From the NCBI GenBank assembly GCA_934567355.1, contig CAKTJC010000003.1, forward strand, positions 1 through 64,000: a stretch of 64,000 nt of DNA, written 5' to 3'. Positions within the stretch are counted from its first letter, which is position 1. Every line of letters begins with the position of its first letter. The stretch comes from an uncultured Oscillospiraceae bacterium. Its GTDB lineage: Bacteria > Bacillota > Clostridia > Oscillospirales > Oscillospiraceae. The position numbers were made by a program, and so were the translations under genes. Below are positions 8,507 through 20,050 of this stretch, in pieces. The notes beneath the pieces are model-generated. The model had not been told where the DNA came from and did no database searches. It saw only the letters and a program-made list of their open reading frames with translations.

Positions 8507-8974
8507 TCATTTGTTTTTCAGCAGGTCGCGGATCTCGGTCAGGAGCAGCTCTTCCTTGGTGGGTTCCGGCTCGGCGGGGGGCGCAGGCTCCTCCTTGGGC
8601 GACTCCTTGTGCTTGGCTGCGTCGGCCACCTTGTTGACGGCCTTGACCAGGAAGAAGACCACCAGCGCCAGGATCAGGAAATTGATGATGGACGCCAGGA
8701 AGTTGCCGTAGTTCAGGGTATTGGCAATGGCGTTCCCGGCCTCGTCCACCGGCGTCTCACCGAACAGACGGGGGAGGGTGATCTTCAGCTCGGAGAAATC
8801 AATGCCGCCCATGAAGATGGCAACGATGGGCATGATGATGTCATCGGTGATGGACTTGGTAATGGTGGAGAATGCCGCGCCGATGATGGTACCGACGGCC
8901 AGAGACATGGCGTTGCCCTTAATGGCAAAGGCCGCAAATTCATCCAGCCAGCCGGGCTTTTTAGGTGCTTTCAT
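8507..8974 (-). CDS. mscL: Large-conductance mechanosensitive channel MscL
   Basis: 155-residue homopentameric membrane channel that opens under high tension to release solutes in hypo-osmotic shock. The conserved N-terminal amphipathic helix and first membrane helix (DEFAAFAIKGNAMSLAVGTI, GAAFSTI) are clear. Helix two is FLASIINFLILALVVFFLVKA, followed by a charged Glu/Pro/Lys-rich C-terminal bundle ending in a helix. The start follows AAAGGAG; upstream in-frame codons run into an R1 repeat and are rejected. Single-gene unit with its own terminator. Confidence 0.95.
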   Translation of the reverse strand: MKAPKKPGWLDEFAAFAIKGNAMSLAVGTIIGAAFSTITKSITDDIIMPIVAIFMGGIDFSELKITLPRLFGETPVDEAGNAIANTLNYGNFLASIINFLILALVVFFLVKAVNKVADAAKHKESPKEEPAPPAEPEPTKEELLLTEIRDLLKNK

Positions 8975-9183
8975 AGGGAAGGGGCTCCTTTCTTTTTTGT
9001 AAATAGATTTTGAAGGGTGTACGATCGAACCGACGTTTTTTTTACACTGCCTCGCCGTGAGTCGACAGCCTGTGAAACTTGTTAACTCAAATACGCTTCC
9101 CTTGGCTTCCCCCAGGGGGAAACTGTCGAGCGAAGCGAGACTGACAAGCAGTACGTTGAACGGCACGCACCCCCAACGCAAAT

Positions 9184-9341
9184 GTAGGGGCCGATGCCCA
9201 CATCGGCCCGAAACCTTACGGAACCACCGTAATGCGTTGAATGGGGCAGGGGAATGGGGTGAAATCGTAACATTTCCCCATTCAACCGGGCATGGAAATA
9301 TTTCACCCCGGCGCGGGCCGATGTGGGCATCGGCCCCTACA
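9184..9341 (+). repeat. R1 repeat, copy 4
   Basis: In the 427-bp gap between mscL and the end of rnhA. Forward orientation, canonical stems in both hairpins. Confidence 0.9.
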
Positions 9342-9401
9342 AGGGGAAACGGACTGCATTCCATTCATTTCAGCTGTCTGCGCTTCTCATCGGTCATGGG
9401 G

Positions 9402-9844
9402 CTACTTTTTCTCTTTCAACCTTTTCCACTCCCCCACCGCCAGCTCGTCGCACCGGTTGTTCTTCGGATTCTCAGCGTGACCCTTGACCCAGTGGTAGTG
9501 AACCTCATGTTTGGCAATCAGCCCCAAAAGCTGCTCCCACAGGTCGGAATTGAGGGCGGGCTTTTTGTCGCTTTTGACCCAGCCCCGCTTTTTCCAGCCG
9601 TAGACCCACCCCTTTTCCAGGGCGTCGATGACGTATTTGCTGTCGGAATATAATTCCACAATGCAGGGTTCCTTCAGGGCGGAAAGCCCCATGATGACCC
9701 CCGTCAGCTCCATGCGGTTGTTGGTGGTGCTTTCTTCACCGCCGGAGAGCTCTTTTTCATGCCCCTGGTATTCCAGGATGCAGCCCCAGCCGCCGGGGCC
9801 GGGGTTGCCGGAGCAGGCACCGTCGGTATAGAGGGTGACGGTTT

Positions 9845-9848
<4 letters not shown>
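9402..9848 (-). CDS. rnhA: Ribonuclease HI
   Basis: 148-residue nuclease that cuts the RNA strand of RNA/DNA hybrids. Family motif [16 protein letters not shown], with catalytic carboxylates Asp9, Glu47 (RMELTG), Asp69 (YSDSKY) and Asp134 (CDELA), and His124 in WVKGHAE. The basic handle region with several Trp/Lys ([13 protein letters not shown]) is present. The start codon overlaps the gyrA stop by 4 bp (ATGA), so it is translationally coupled to gyrA, an uncommon partner that ties R-loop removal to supercoiling control. Confidence 0.96.
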
Positions 9849-12412
<2,564 letters not shown>

Positions 12413-12488
12413 TAAAGCACCTCCATTTTTAATGACGCTTTTGGTTTATTTCCATGGCCGGATGAATGGGAAGCGCCCCGGTTTTCTT

Positions 12489-12692
12489 TGTAGGGGCCGA
12501 TGCCCACATCGGCCCGCGCCGGGTGGATTTATTTTCAGGGATAGTTGAATGGGAGGCAGTTCCGGGTTGGTTTATCTCCATGGTTTGGTGAATGGGAAAA
12601 AAATGTTATATAAACATCCCATTTTCCTGTCCATTCAACGCACCATGAAGGTTCCGTGAGGTTTCGGGCCGATGTGGGCATCGGCCCCTACA
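12489..12692 (-). repeat. R1 repeat, copy 5 (with internal partial duplication)
   Basis: About 46 bp longer than other copies: the module CCGGGTGGATTTATTTTCAG...GTTGAATGGGA occurs twice in diverged form in the centre. Sits between gyrB and gyrA. Confidence 0.85.
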
Positions 12693-12738
12693 TTCGCGTC
12701 GGACTGCGTTCCGTTCAACGCACCGGAGTGGTTCGTTG

Positions 12739-14667
12739 TCAGATATCGATATTCACCGCATATCTCGCGTTGCGCTCGATCCATTCTTTTCTCGGCTCCA
12801 CCTGCTCGCCCATGAGGACGGTGAAGATTTCGTCGGCGCGCATGGCGTCGTCCAGGGTGATCCTTCTCAGGCTGCGCTGCTCGGGATCCATAGTGGTCTC
12901 CCACAGCTCGTGGGGGTCCATCTCACCAAGACCCTTATACCGGGCAATGTCCACCTTCGCGCTGGGGTTGTCGGCGCGCATCTGGGCGGAAACCTGATCC
13001 CGCTGCTCATCGGAGTAGGCAACCTTGGTGGTTTTGCCCCGGGTGAGCTTGTACAGCGGCGGCACCGCGGAGTAGACATAGCCGTGCTCGATCAGTGGCC
13101 GCATATAGCGGAAGAAGAAGGTCAGCAGCAAGGTGCGGATATGCGCGCCGTCCACATCGGCATCGGCCATGATGACGATTTTGTGATAGCGCAGCTTGTT
13201 CAGGTCAAACTCGTCCCCGATGCCCGCGCCCAGGGCGACGATCAGGGGATAGAGCTTGTCGTTGCCGTAGATCTTGTCGGCCCGCGCCTTTTCCACATTG
13301 AGCATCTTGCCCCACATGGCAAGAATTGCCTGGAAACGGGAGTCCCGTCCCTGAATGGCAGAGCCGGCAGCGGAGTCGCCCTCGACGATGTAAATTTCGC
13401 ACAGCTCGGGGTTGCGCTCGTTGCAGTCCTGCAATTTGTCCGGCATCTGGCCGGATTCCAGGCCGGTCTTGCGGCGGATGGTGTCCCGCGCCTTCCGGGC
13501 GGCTTCCCGGGCACGGTTGGCCATCATGGCCTTTTCCAGGATGATCTTCGCCGTCTGGGGGTGCTCCTCCAAATAGGTGGCAAGCTGGTCGGAGACGATC
13601 TGGTCAACCAGCGCCCGGATGTAGGCGTTGCCCAGCTTTGCCTTGGTCTGCCCTTCAAACTGGGCGTCGGTGAGCTTGACGGAAATGATGGCGGTGATGC
13701 CCTCGCGGCAGTCTTCGCCCGATACCTTGTCGCCGCCCTTGATGATGCCATTTTTCTCGCCGTAGGCATTGAGCACCCGGGTCAGGGCGGTCTTGAAGCC
13801 CGTCTCGTGCATGCCGCCCTCGGGGGTGCGCACGTCGTTGGCGAAGCTCATCATGAATTCATTGTAGCCGTCGTTATACTGGAAGGCGATCTCGGCGGAG
13901 GCGTCGCCCTTGCTGCCCGCGATGTAGATCACATCGTCGTGGACGGGGGTCTTGTTCCGGTTCGCCCAGGTGACGAATTCCCGGATGCCGCCCTCGAAGC
14001 ACATGGTGTCGTGCTCCCCGTCCCCGGTGCGCTTGTCCGCGATGGAGATGCGCAGGCCGGCGTTGAGGAATGCCTCCTCCCGCATGCGCTCGTGGAGCGT
14101 ATCGTAGTCGTATTCCAGGGTGTCGAACATCTCGGGGTCGGGCTGGAAGGTGACCTCGGTGCCGGTGTGGTCGGTGGTGCCGACGATCTTCATTTCCTCG
14201 GTGATGGCGCCCCGGGCGAACTTCATCTCATAGATGCTGCCGTTCTTGTGTACCCGCACCTGGAGCCACTGGCTCAGGGCGTTGACCACGGATGCGCCCA
14301 CGCCGTGCAGGCCGCCGGAGACCTTGTAGCCGCCGCCGCCGAATTTGCCGCCGGCATGCAGTACCGTGTAAACGACCTCCAGCGCCGGCCGGCCGGTCTG
14401 GGGCTGGATGTCTACGGGGATGCCGCGGCCGTCGTCGGTGACGGTGATGGAGTTGCCGGGGTTGATGGCGACGGTGATGTGCTTGCAGTACCCCGCCAGC
14501 GCCTCGTCGATGGCGTTGTCCACGATCTCGTAGACCAGGTGATGCAGACCCGATGCGGAGGTAGACCCGATATACATACCGGGCCGCTTGCGCACCGCCT
14601 CCAGGCCTTCCAGAACCTGGATCTGCTCAGCGCCGTATTCCTGTGTGACTTTCGTATCTTCTGACAT
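12739..14667 (-). CDS. gyrB: DNA gyrase subunit B
   Basis: 642-residue ATPase subunit. GHKL ATPase motifs: VDNAIDEALAGYC, DDGRGIPVDI, HGVGASVVNALS. TOPRIM domain: EGDSAAGSA and DADVDGAHIRTLL with the metal-binding DxD. The C-terminal GyrA-interacting tail ends in WIERNARYAVNIDI. The ATG after GGAGGATC gives the usual length; an upstream in-frame extension runs into spacer sequence and is not used. It lies in the conserved recF-gyrB-gyrA order. Confidence 0.97.
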   Translation of the reverse strand: MSEDTKVTQEYGAEQIQVLEGLEAVRKRPGMYIGSTSASGLHHLVYEIVDNAIDEALAGYCKHITVAINPGNSITVTDDGRGIPVDIQPQTGRPALEVVYTVLHAGGKFGGGGYKVSGGLHGVGASVVNALSQWLQVRVHKNGSIYEMKFARGAITEEMKIVGTTDHTGTEVTFQPDPEMFDTLEYDYDTLHERMREEAFLNAGLRISIADKRTGDGEHDTMCFEGGIREFVTWANRNKTPVHDDVIYIAGSKGDASAEIAFQYNDGYNEFMMSFANDVRTPEGGMHETGFKTALTRVLNAYGEKNGIIKGGDKVSGEDCREGITAIISVKLTDAQFEGQTKAKLGNAYIRALVDQIVSDQLATYLEEHPQTAKIILEKAMMANRAREAARKARDTIRRKTGLESGQMPDKLQDCNERNPELCEIYIVEGDSAAGSAIQGRDSRFQAILAMWGKMLNVEKARADKIYGNDKLYPLIVALGAGIGDEFDLNKLRYHKIVIMADADVDGAHIRTLLLTFFFRYMRPLIEHGYVYSAVPPLYKLTRGKTTKVAYSDEQRDQVSAQMRADNPSAKVDIARYKGLGEMDPHELWETTMDPEQRSLRRITLDDAMRADEIFTVLMGEQVEPRKEWIERNARYAVNIDI

Positions 14668-14782
14668 AGTGATCCTCCATGTGGTATGGTTGGGAGTATT
14701 TTTCAAATTCTTGCCCCACCGAGAAAGCAATCCATGAAAAATTGACGAAGTGTACGTCAAATGGAACGCAGTTCATCGCAAA

Positions 14783-14939
14783 TGTAGGGGCCGATGCCCA
14801 CATCGGCCCGCAACCTTACGGAACCGTCTGCTACGTTGAATGGGACAGGAAAAATGGAGAAAACATAACATTTCCCCATTCAACCCACCAATTGAAAAAC
14901 CCATTCCGGCGCGGGCCGATGTGGGCATCGGCCCCTACA
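14783..14939 (+). repeat. R1 repeat, copy 6
   Basis: Fills the 316-bp recF-gyrB gap; forward orientation, canonical stems. Confidence 0.9.
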
Positions 14940-14983
14940 AGGGAGAACGGACTGCATGCCGTTCATTCGGCCGGTTCCGCATG

Positions 14984-16087
14984 TTACCGAATAATACTCC
15001 CGCCTTCAATCTCCATCGTCTTTCCCAGCTTTGTGAACCTGCCCGGTTCGCAGCAGGTGATGAAGACCTGCCCTTTTACGATCTGGTTGAGCACAAAATC
15101 CTGCCGCCCGGCGTCCAGCTCGCTGAGGACGTCGTCCAGCAGCAGCAGCGGCTCCTGGCCGCATTCGCGCTTCATCAGCTCCCGCTGCGCCAGCTTCAGG
15201 CTGATGGCGGCGGTGCGGGTCTGACCCTGGGAGCCGTAGAGCTTCAGGTTGACGCCGGAGAGGGTGATCTCAAAATCATCCTTGTGGGGCCCGGTGAGGC
15301 ACTGGGCGCTGTCCAGCTCCGCCCGGTAGTGGCGCTGCAGATGCTCCTGCAATTGCGCCTCCAGCGCCGGGACGGGGGCAAAGGGGTCGGTGATGCTCGA
15401 AACTGTTTTGTATTCCAGCCGGAATTCCTCCCGCCCGCCGGAAAAGCTGCCGTGGTATTCCGCCGCCGCTTTGCCCAGCGCGTCAAAGAACCGGGCGCGG
15501 TAGGAGATGAGGATCGCCCCCACCCGGCACAGCCGCTGGTTGTATTCCGGCAGGATCTCCAGAACCGCAGGATTTTCCCGGCAGTCCTTGAGGATCCGCC
15601 CCTTCTGCTCCAGAATCCTTCCGTATTCCGTCAGCGCCCCGTCGTAATTGGGGCGCAGCTGACACAGTGCATTATCCCCAAATCGCCGCCGGGCAGACGC
15701 GCCGGTTTTCAGAATCATCAGATCCTCCGGGCAGAAGAGCACCGTGGGCAGCAGCCCCGCCAGGGCGGCGGTGGTTTTCTTCTTCACGCCGTTGATCTGC
15801 AGCTGCCGGGGCTGCCGGGTGGGAAAGAGCAGCCAGCGGATAACTTGCTCCCGCTCCTGGGCGGTTATTTTCCCCTCCAGCTCGGCAAAGTCGGCGGAGA
15901 AGCCGATCATCTCCGCGTTCTTCGTGGCGCGGAAGCTCCTTCCGCTGCCCAAAAAGGCGATGGCTTCCAATAGATTGGTCTTACCCTGAGCGTTCTGCCC
16001 CACGATCAGGTTGACCCCGGGGTCAAAGGTGATCCGCTCCTGCCGGTAATTGCGGAAGGAGCGAAGGGACAGTTCATTCAGCCCCAT
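14984..16087 (-). CDS. recF: Recombination mediator RecF
   Basis: 367-residue SMC-like ATPase that loads RecA at gaps. Walker [14 protein letters not shown] near residue 36, ABC-type signature region around [10 protein letters not shown], and Walker [17 protein letters not shown] close to the C-terminus. The start [15 protein letters not shown] is the family start; earlier in-frame codons belong to yaaA read in another frame. Its first 14 bp overlap the yaaA 3' end, so the two are coupled. Confidence 0.96.
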   Translation of the reverse strand: MGLNELSLRSFRNYRQERITFDPGVNLIVGQNAQGKTNLLEAIAFLGSGRSFRATKNAEMIGFSADFAELEGKITAQEREQVIRWLLFPTRQPRQLQINGVKKKTTAALAGLLPTVLFCPEDLMILKTGASARRRFGDNALCQLRPNYDGALTEYGRILEQKGRILKDCRENPAVLEILPEYNQRLCRVGAILISYRARFFDALGKAAAEYHGSFSGGREEFRLEYKTVSSITDPFAPVPALEAQLQEHLQRHYRAELDSAQCLTGPHKDDFEITLSGVNLKLYGSQGQTRTAAISLKLAQRELMKRECGQEPLLLLDDVLSELDAGRQDFVLNQIVKGQVFITCCEPGRFTKLGKTMEIEGGSIIR

Positions 16088-16319
16088 GAATTTCAAAGGT
16101 CCTGCCGTCGAATTCGAACCGGTCGCCGGGGCGCAGCTTCTTGCCGCGCATGGTGCAGACTTCACCGTTGACGCGCACGCGTCCTTCCTGCACCGCCTCC
16201 TTGGCCTCCCCGCCGGATTCCACCGCCGCGGCAAATTTCAGCGCGGCGTCCAGCTTGATAAACTCCGTAGAGATCACCAGCGGCAACCCCGCCGCCTTTT
16301 TTACAACCGTTACTTTCAT
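16074..16319 (-). CDS. yaaA: S4-domain RNA-binding protein YaaA
   Basis: 81 residues, essentially one S4 RNA-binding domain ([20 protein letters not shown]...[19 protein letters not shown]). The family sits between dnaN and recF in most Firmicutes, exactly as here, and is thought to act in ribosome assembly or RNA binding. The start MKVTVVKK is chosen by length and homology. Overlaps recF by 14 bp. Confidence 0.9.
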   Translation of the reverse strand: MKVTVVKKAAGLPLVISTEFIKLDAALKFAAAVESGGEAKEAVQEGRVRVNGEVCTMRGKKLRPGDRFEFDGRTFEIHGAE

Positions 16320-16389
16320 GTTTCGTACTCCAAGCAATATATTTTGCGCACCCTCAAATTCTGACAAACGGGACGCACCCCGACGTGAA

Positions 16390-16548
16390 TGTAGGGGCCG
16401 ATGCCCACATCGGCCCGCACCCCCACGGAACCTCGTGGTACGTTGAATGGGACAGGGAAATGGGATGAAATCGTAACATTTCCCCATTTAACCGGGTCAT
16501 GGAAATAAACAAACCAGGCGCGGGCCGATGTGGGCATCGGCCCCTACA
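16390..16548 (+). repeat. R1 repeat, copy 7
   Basis: Between dnaN and yaaA; forward orientation, canonical stems. Ends 42 bp from the dnaN stop. Confidence 0.9.
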
Positions 16549-16589
16549 AAGAAAACCGGGACGCATCCCATTCATCCGGCCGGTCCCGT

Positions 16590-17693
16590 TTAATTCTTGA
16601 TCCTCACCGGCAGAATCATATAGGCAAAATCGTTTTTCGTGTCCACGGGGGTCAGGACGATGGGGCTCAGGCCGTTGGTCAGCTCCAGGGTGACCTCCTC
16701 TGTGGGGATGGCGCGCAGGGCGTCGGCCATGTAGCGGACGTTGAAGCCGATCTCCAGCTGTTGGCCGTCGCCGGCGTAGCTGCACCGGTCCTCCGCCGAG
16801 CCGATGGTGGTGGAGGTGCGCATCTGCAGCTCCTGATTGCCGAAGACGCAGCGGATGGGGCTCTTGTATTTTTCCGAGACGATCAGACCCACGCGCTCCA
16901 CGGAGGCCGCCAGGTCATGGACGCTGGTGATCAGCTTGATGGGGCAGTTGGTGGGCACCACCCGGCGCCAGTCCAGGAAATCGCCCTCCAGCAGGCGGCA
17001 CACCAGAATGGCGTTGCCCACCTGGTAGAGGATGTGCTTCTTGCCGAGGGTAAATTTGGAAGGCTCGTCGCTGTCCGTCAGGATCTTTTCCAGCTCCTTC
17101 AGACCCGTGGCCGGGACGACGAAGCTCAGCTCCCGCTCGGTGGATTCCTCGGGATGATAGGTGCGCCGCGCCAGCCGGAAGCCGTCCACCGCCACGGCGG
17201 TGATGGCATCGTAGGTCACCTCAAACTTGACGCCGTTGTGAATGGGGCGCGCCTGGTTGTCCGCCACGGCGAAGATCGTGCCGTTGATCAGATTTTTCAG
17301 CTGATTCTGGGGGATGCGGATGGGGTGGCCGGTGCTCACATCCGGCAGGTCGGGATATTCGTCGGCAGATTCCGCGCTGATGGTAAACGAAGAGTAGCCG
17401 GAACGGATGGACACATGGTACTGCTCGTCCACCACCACGGTGACGGGCCCCTCCGGCAGCCGCCGGATGATGTCGCTGAAGAGCTTCGGGAAAACGCAGT
17501 CCCCCCCGTCGCTGACGTCGGCATCGATCTGATAGGTGATGGCGGTCTCCATGTTGTAGCCGGTGAGGGTCAGCCCGCTGCCTGCCTGGCACAGGACGCC
17601 CTCCAGCGCCGAAAGCGCGCTCTTCTGCGCCACTGTCCGTCCGGCAATATTCAGACCCTGCAGCAGCTGACTTTTTTCACAGGTAAATCGCAT
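16590..17693 (-). CDS. dnaN: DNA polymerase III beta subunit (sliding clamp)
   Basis: 367-residue clamp made of three structural repeats; dimerises into a ring around DNA and binds polymerase and repair proteins through its hydrophobic cleft. Begins MRFTCEKSQLLQGLNIAGRTV and ends with the canonical C-terminal SPIVLTPVDTKNDFAYMILPVRI (PMR-like end). The start ATG follows GGAAGGAAAA. Separated from dnaA by the DnaA-box-rich region and an R1 copy. Confidence 0.96.
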   Translation of the reverse strand: MRFTCEKSQLLQGLNIAGRTVAQKSALSALEGVLCQAGSGLTLTGYNMETAITYQIDADVSDGGDCVFPKLFSDIIRRLPEGPVTVVVDEQYHVSIRSGYSSFTISAESADEYPDLPDVSTGHPIRIPQNQLKNLINGTIFAVADNQARPIHNGVKFEVTYDAITAVAVDGFRLARRTYHPEESTERELSFVVPATGLKELEKILTDSDEPSKFTLGKKHILYQVGNAILVCRLLEGDFLDWRRVVPTNCPIKLITSVHDLAASVERVGLIVSEKYKSPIRCVFGNQELQMRTSTTIGSAEDRCSYAGDGQQLEIGFNVRYMADALRAIPTEEVTLELTNGLSPIVLTPVDTKNDFAYMILPVRIKN

Positions 17694-17709
17694 AGCGTTT
17701 TCCTTCCTT

Positions 17710-17940
17710 GTCTGATAATATATAGATATATCTATCTGTCATAGGTTTTGGTAGTAACAGGGGTAGTAGTAAGAACTTATGTGGAAAAGTGCCGCAGACG
17801 CAGACCCGGCGCGGAATTTTTTTCCACAGCCCCGGTGAAAAACGTCACAATTTCTCAACAGGGAAATTTGAGCCGCGCCGAAGGAACATTTTGTCCACAG
17901 CCCCTCTCTCCACATTCCACAGCCCCTGTGGAGAAAATTT
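17710..17940. other. oriC: Probable replication origin region (DnaA-box cluster and AT-rich stretch)
   Basis: Lies between dnaA and dnaN. Six DnaA-box-like 9-mers close to TTATCCACA: TTTTCCACA at 17780-17788 (minus) and 17820-17828 (plus), TTGTCCACA 17891-17899, CTCTCCACA 17906-17914, CATTCCACA 17913-17921, TTCTCCACA 17927-17935 (minus). An AT-rich stretch, GATAATATATAGATATATC near 17716-17734, is a candidate unwinding element. None is a perfect consensus box, so a second cluster elsewhere is possible. Confidence 0.7.
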
Positions 17941-17998
17941 GGGGCTCACGCCCCCCGGGAAAAACCGGTCGGATGAATGGAATGCAGTCCGTTCCCCT

Positions 17999-18160
17999 TG
18001 TAGGGGCCGATGCCCACATCGGCCCGCGCCGGGTCGGTTTATTTCCATGGCTCGGTTGAATGGGAAAATGTTATGTTTTCATTCCATTTTCCTGTCCAAT
18101 TCAACGTACCGGTCAGTTCCGTTGGGGTTGCGGGCCGATGTGCCTCAATCGGCCCCTACA
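17999..18160 (-). repeat. R1 repeat, copy 8 (alternative right hairpin loop)
   Basis: Between the DnaA-box cluster and the dnaA stop. The right hairpin reads GGGCCGAT-GTGCCTCA-ATCGGCCC, a loop variant also found in copies 16 and 18. Confidence 0.88.
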
Positions 18161-18170
18161 TTCGCGTCAT

Positions 18171-19484
18171 TTACAGAGACGAATTGATATTTGCCGTAAT
18201 ATCCCGCACGTTGTTGGTCATGGCTTCGTCCTTTGCTTTCAGGGCGGCTTCTACCCGGCGGATGGCGTAGAGCACTGTGGTGTGGTCGCGGTCGAATTCC
18301 TTGCCGATGTCCGGCAGGCTCAGGTTCGTCAGGGTGCGGATCAGATACATGGCGATCTGCCGCGCCTCGGCGACGTTCTTCTTTTTCAGCGTGCCCCGGA
18401 TGACGCTCTCGTCGATGGAATAGAACTTGCACACCTGGGTGATCACCAGCGCCGGGGTGGGCAGGGCGTTGCCCTCGGTCTTGAAGGAGTCCTCGATCAC
18501 CCGGGAGACGTTTTGCAGATTGAGCGTCATGTTGTCCAGATCCCGGTAAGCCAGCAGCTTTTTCACGATGCCCTCGATCTGCCGGACGTTGTTGGTCACG
18601 TTGGTGGCGATGTAGTTGCACACGTCGTCGCCCAGGTCGATGCCCAGGCTCCTGGCCTTGTTTTTCAGGATGGCCATTCTTGTCTCATAGTCCGGCGGCT
18701 GCACGTCGGCAAGCAATCCCCACTCGAAGCGGGTGCGCAGCCGGTCTTCCAGGGTGAGCATGTCGCTGGGCTTGCGGTCGGAGGTCATGACGATCTGCTT
18801 GTGCTCTTCGTAGAGCTTGTTGAAGGTATGGAAAAATTCCTCCTGGGTGGATTCCTTACCGGCGATGAACTGAATATCATCGATGAGGAACAGGTCACTT
18901 TCCCGGTATTTGCTGCGGAATTCCACATTTTTGCCGCTGGCAATGGCGGAGATCAGCTCGTTGGTGAATTCGTCGCCCTTGATGTAGACGATGTTGGCGT
19001 CGGGATTCTCCCGCCGGATGCCGTTGGCGATGGCATAGAGCAGATGGGTCTTGCCCACGCCGGAGGGACCGTAGATAAACAGGGGATTGTATACCTGCCC
19101 CGGGTTCTTGGACACCGCGATGGAGGCACTGTGGGCGAACCGGTTGCTGGGGCCCACCACGAAATTATCAAAGGTGAACTGGGGGTTGAAATCCATGGAG
19201 GAGACGGTCTTCCCCTTGCTGCGCAGGCTGTCGCGCTCCTTGTCGCCGAATACCAGCAGCTTGGCGTCGGAATCGAACAGCTCCTTCAGGGCGTCCTCCA
19301 CATAACCCGTGTAGCGGCTGCGGATGATGTCCCGGCGGAAATCCGAGGGGGAATAGATGATGAGATTGTTTTCGTTCAGCTCCACCACCTCGGCGTCGTC
19401 GAAGCAGGTGGAAATGGGAATACTCCCCAGCCGCTCCTCCATGTGGCTGAGCACCTTGGCCCAGACATAGGCGGATGAATACAT
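18171..19484 (-). CDS. dnaA: Chromosomal replication initiator DnaA
   Basis: 437-residue AAA+ initiator that binds DnaA boxes and melts oriC. Walker A GPSGVGKTHLLYAIAN, Walker B LFLIDDIQFIAGK, sensor region around EDRLRTRFEWGLLAD, and the C-terminal box-binding helix-turn-helix FDRDHTTVLYAIRRVE. N-terminal domain I is shorter and less conserved, which is usual. The ATG follows GAAAGGAGC. Driven by a near-consensus promoter 70 bp upstream. Confidence 0.97.
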   Translation of the reverse strand: MYSSAYVWAKVLSHMEERLGSIPISTCFDDAEVVELNENNLIIYSPSDFRRDIIRSRYTGYVEDALKELFDSDAKLLVFGDKERDSLRSKGKTVSSMDFNPQFTFDNFVVGPSNRFAHSASIAVSKNPGQVYNPLFIYGPSGVGKTHLLYAIANGIRRENPDANIVYIKGDEFTNELISAIASGKNVEFRSKYRESDLFLIDDIQFIAGKESTQEEFFHTFNKLYEEHKQIVMTSDRKPSDMLTLEDRLRTRFEWGLLADVQPPDYETRMAILKNKARSLGIDLGDDVCNYIATNVTNNVRQIEGIVKKLLAYRDLDNMTLNLQNVSRVIEDSFKTEGNALPTPALVITQVCKFYSIDESVIRGTLKKKNVAEARQIAMYLIRTLTNLSLPDIGKEFDRDHTTVLYAIRRVEAALKAKDEAMTNNVRDITANINSSL

Positions 19485-19553
19485 TGCGTTGCTCCTTTCC
19501 CTTCTTTTTTGCAGGAACTTTCATACATTTTGGGGCATAACATTTCAACCTAA

Positions 19554-19582
19554 ATTATATCACATTTTCCCCGGAATTACAA
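19554..19582 (-). promoter_or_regulatory. dnaA promoter
   Basis: On the minus strand TTGTAA-N17-TATAAT, 70 bp upstream of the dnaA start. Confidence 0.75.
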
Positions 19583-19612
19583 GCCTTTTTCGCCCCTGCA
19601 TTCTTTTCCCTC

Positions 19613-19641
19613 TTGACCGAAAAATGGGGGTATGATATAGT
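19613..19641 (+). promoter_or_regulatory. Divergent promoter toward the YitT-family gene
   Basis: TTGACC-N17-TATAGT, 410 bp before the next plus-strand gene. If used, the transcript carries the R2/R3 repeats as 5' leader. Confidence 0.65.
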
Positions 19642-19664
19642 ATTAAATCAATCGCCGCTGCCCC

Positions 19665-20020
19665 CAAAAACCGGCTTCCCCTCTGGGAAAGCTAAGGGGG
19701 TACGGTGCAGATTTTGGGCGGGCAGCAACCATCTCACGCCACACCCCCTGACCTCGCTGACGCTCGGCCACCCCCCGCAGAGCGGGGGGCAAGAGCTTGG
19801 CTCCCCCTCTGGGGGAGCTGTCAAAAATCTTTGATTTTTGACTGAGAGGGTGCCCCCGGTTGAATGGAACCAGCCCCAAGCCACCACCCCCTCGGCTATC
19901 CCCCGGGGAAAGCTAAGGGGGTACGGTGCAGATTTTGGGCGGGCAGCAACCATCTCACGCCACACCCCCTGACCTCGCTGCGCTCGGCCACCCCCCGCAG
20001 GGCGGGGGGGCAAGCGTAAA
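19665..20020. repeat. R2/R3 repeat block with a direct duplication
   Basis: A module containing GGGAAAGCTAAGGGGGTACG, the phrase GATTTTGGGCGGGCAGCAAC and CACCCCCTGACCTCGCT...CTCGGCC, with a CCCCCGC/GCGGGGG hairpin, occurs twice as a direct repeat of about 110 bp (near 19688-19795 and 19908-20015). Between the copies lies R3: CTCCCCCTCTGGGGGAGC, then the hairpin TCAAAAATCTTTGATTTTTG. Occupies the dnaA-YitT gap. Confidence 0.85.
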
Positions 20021-20050
20021 AAAATACATAGAAAAACCGAGGGAAGACTC

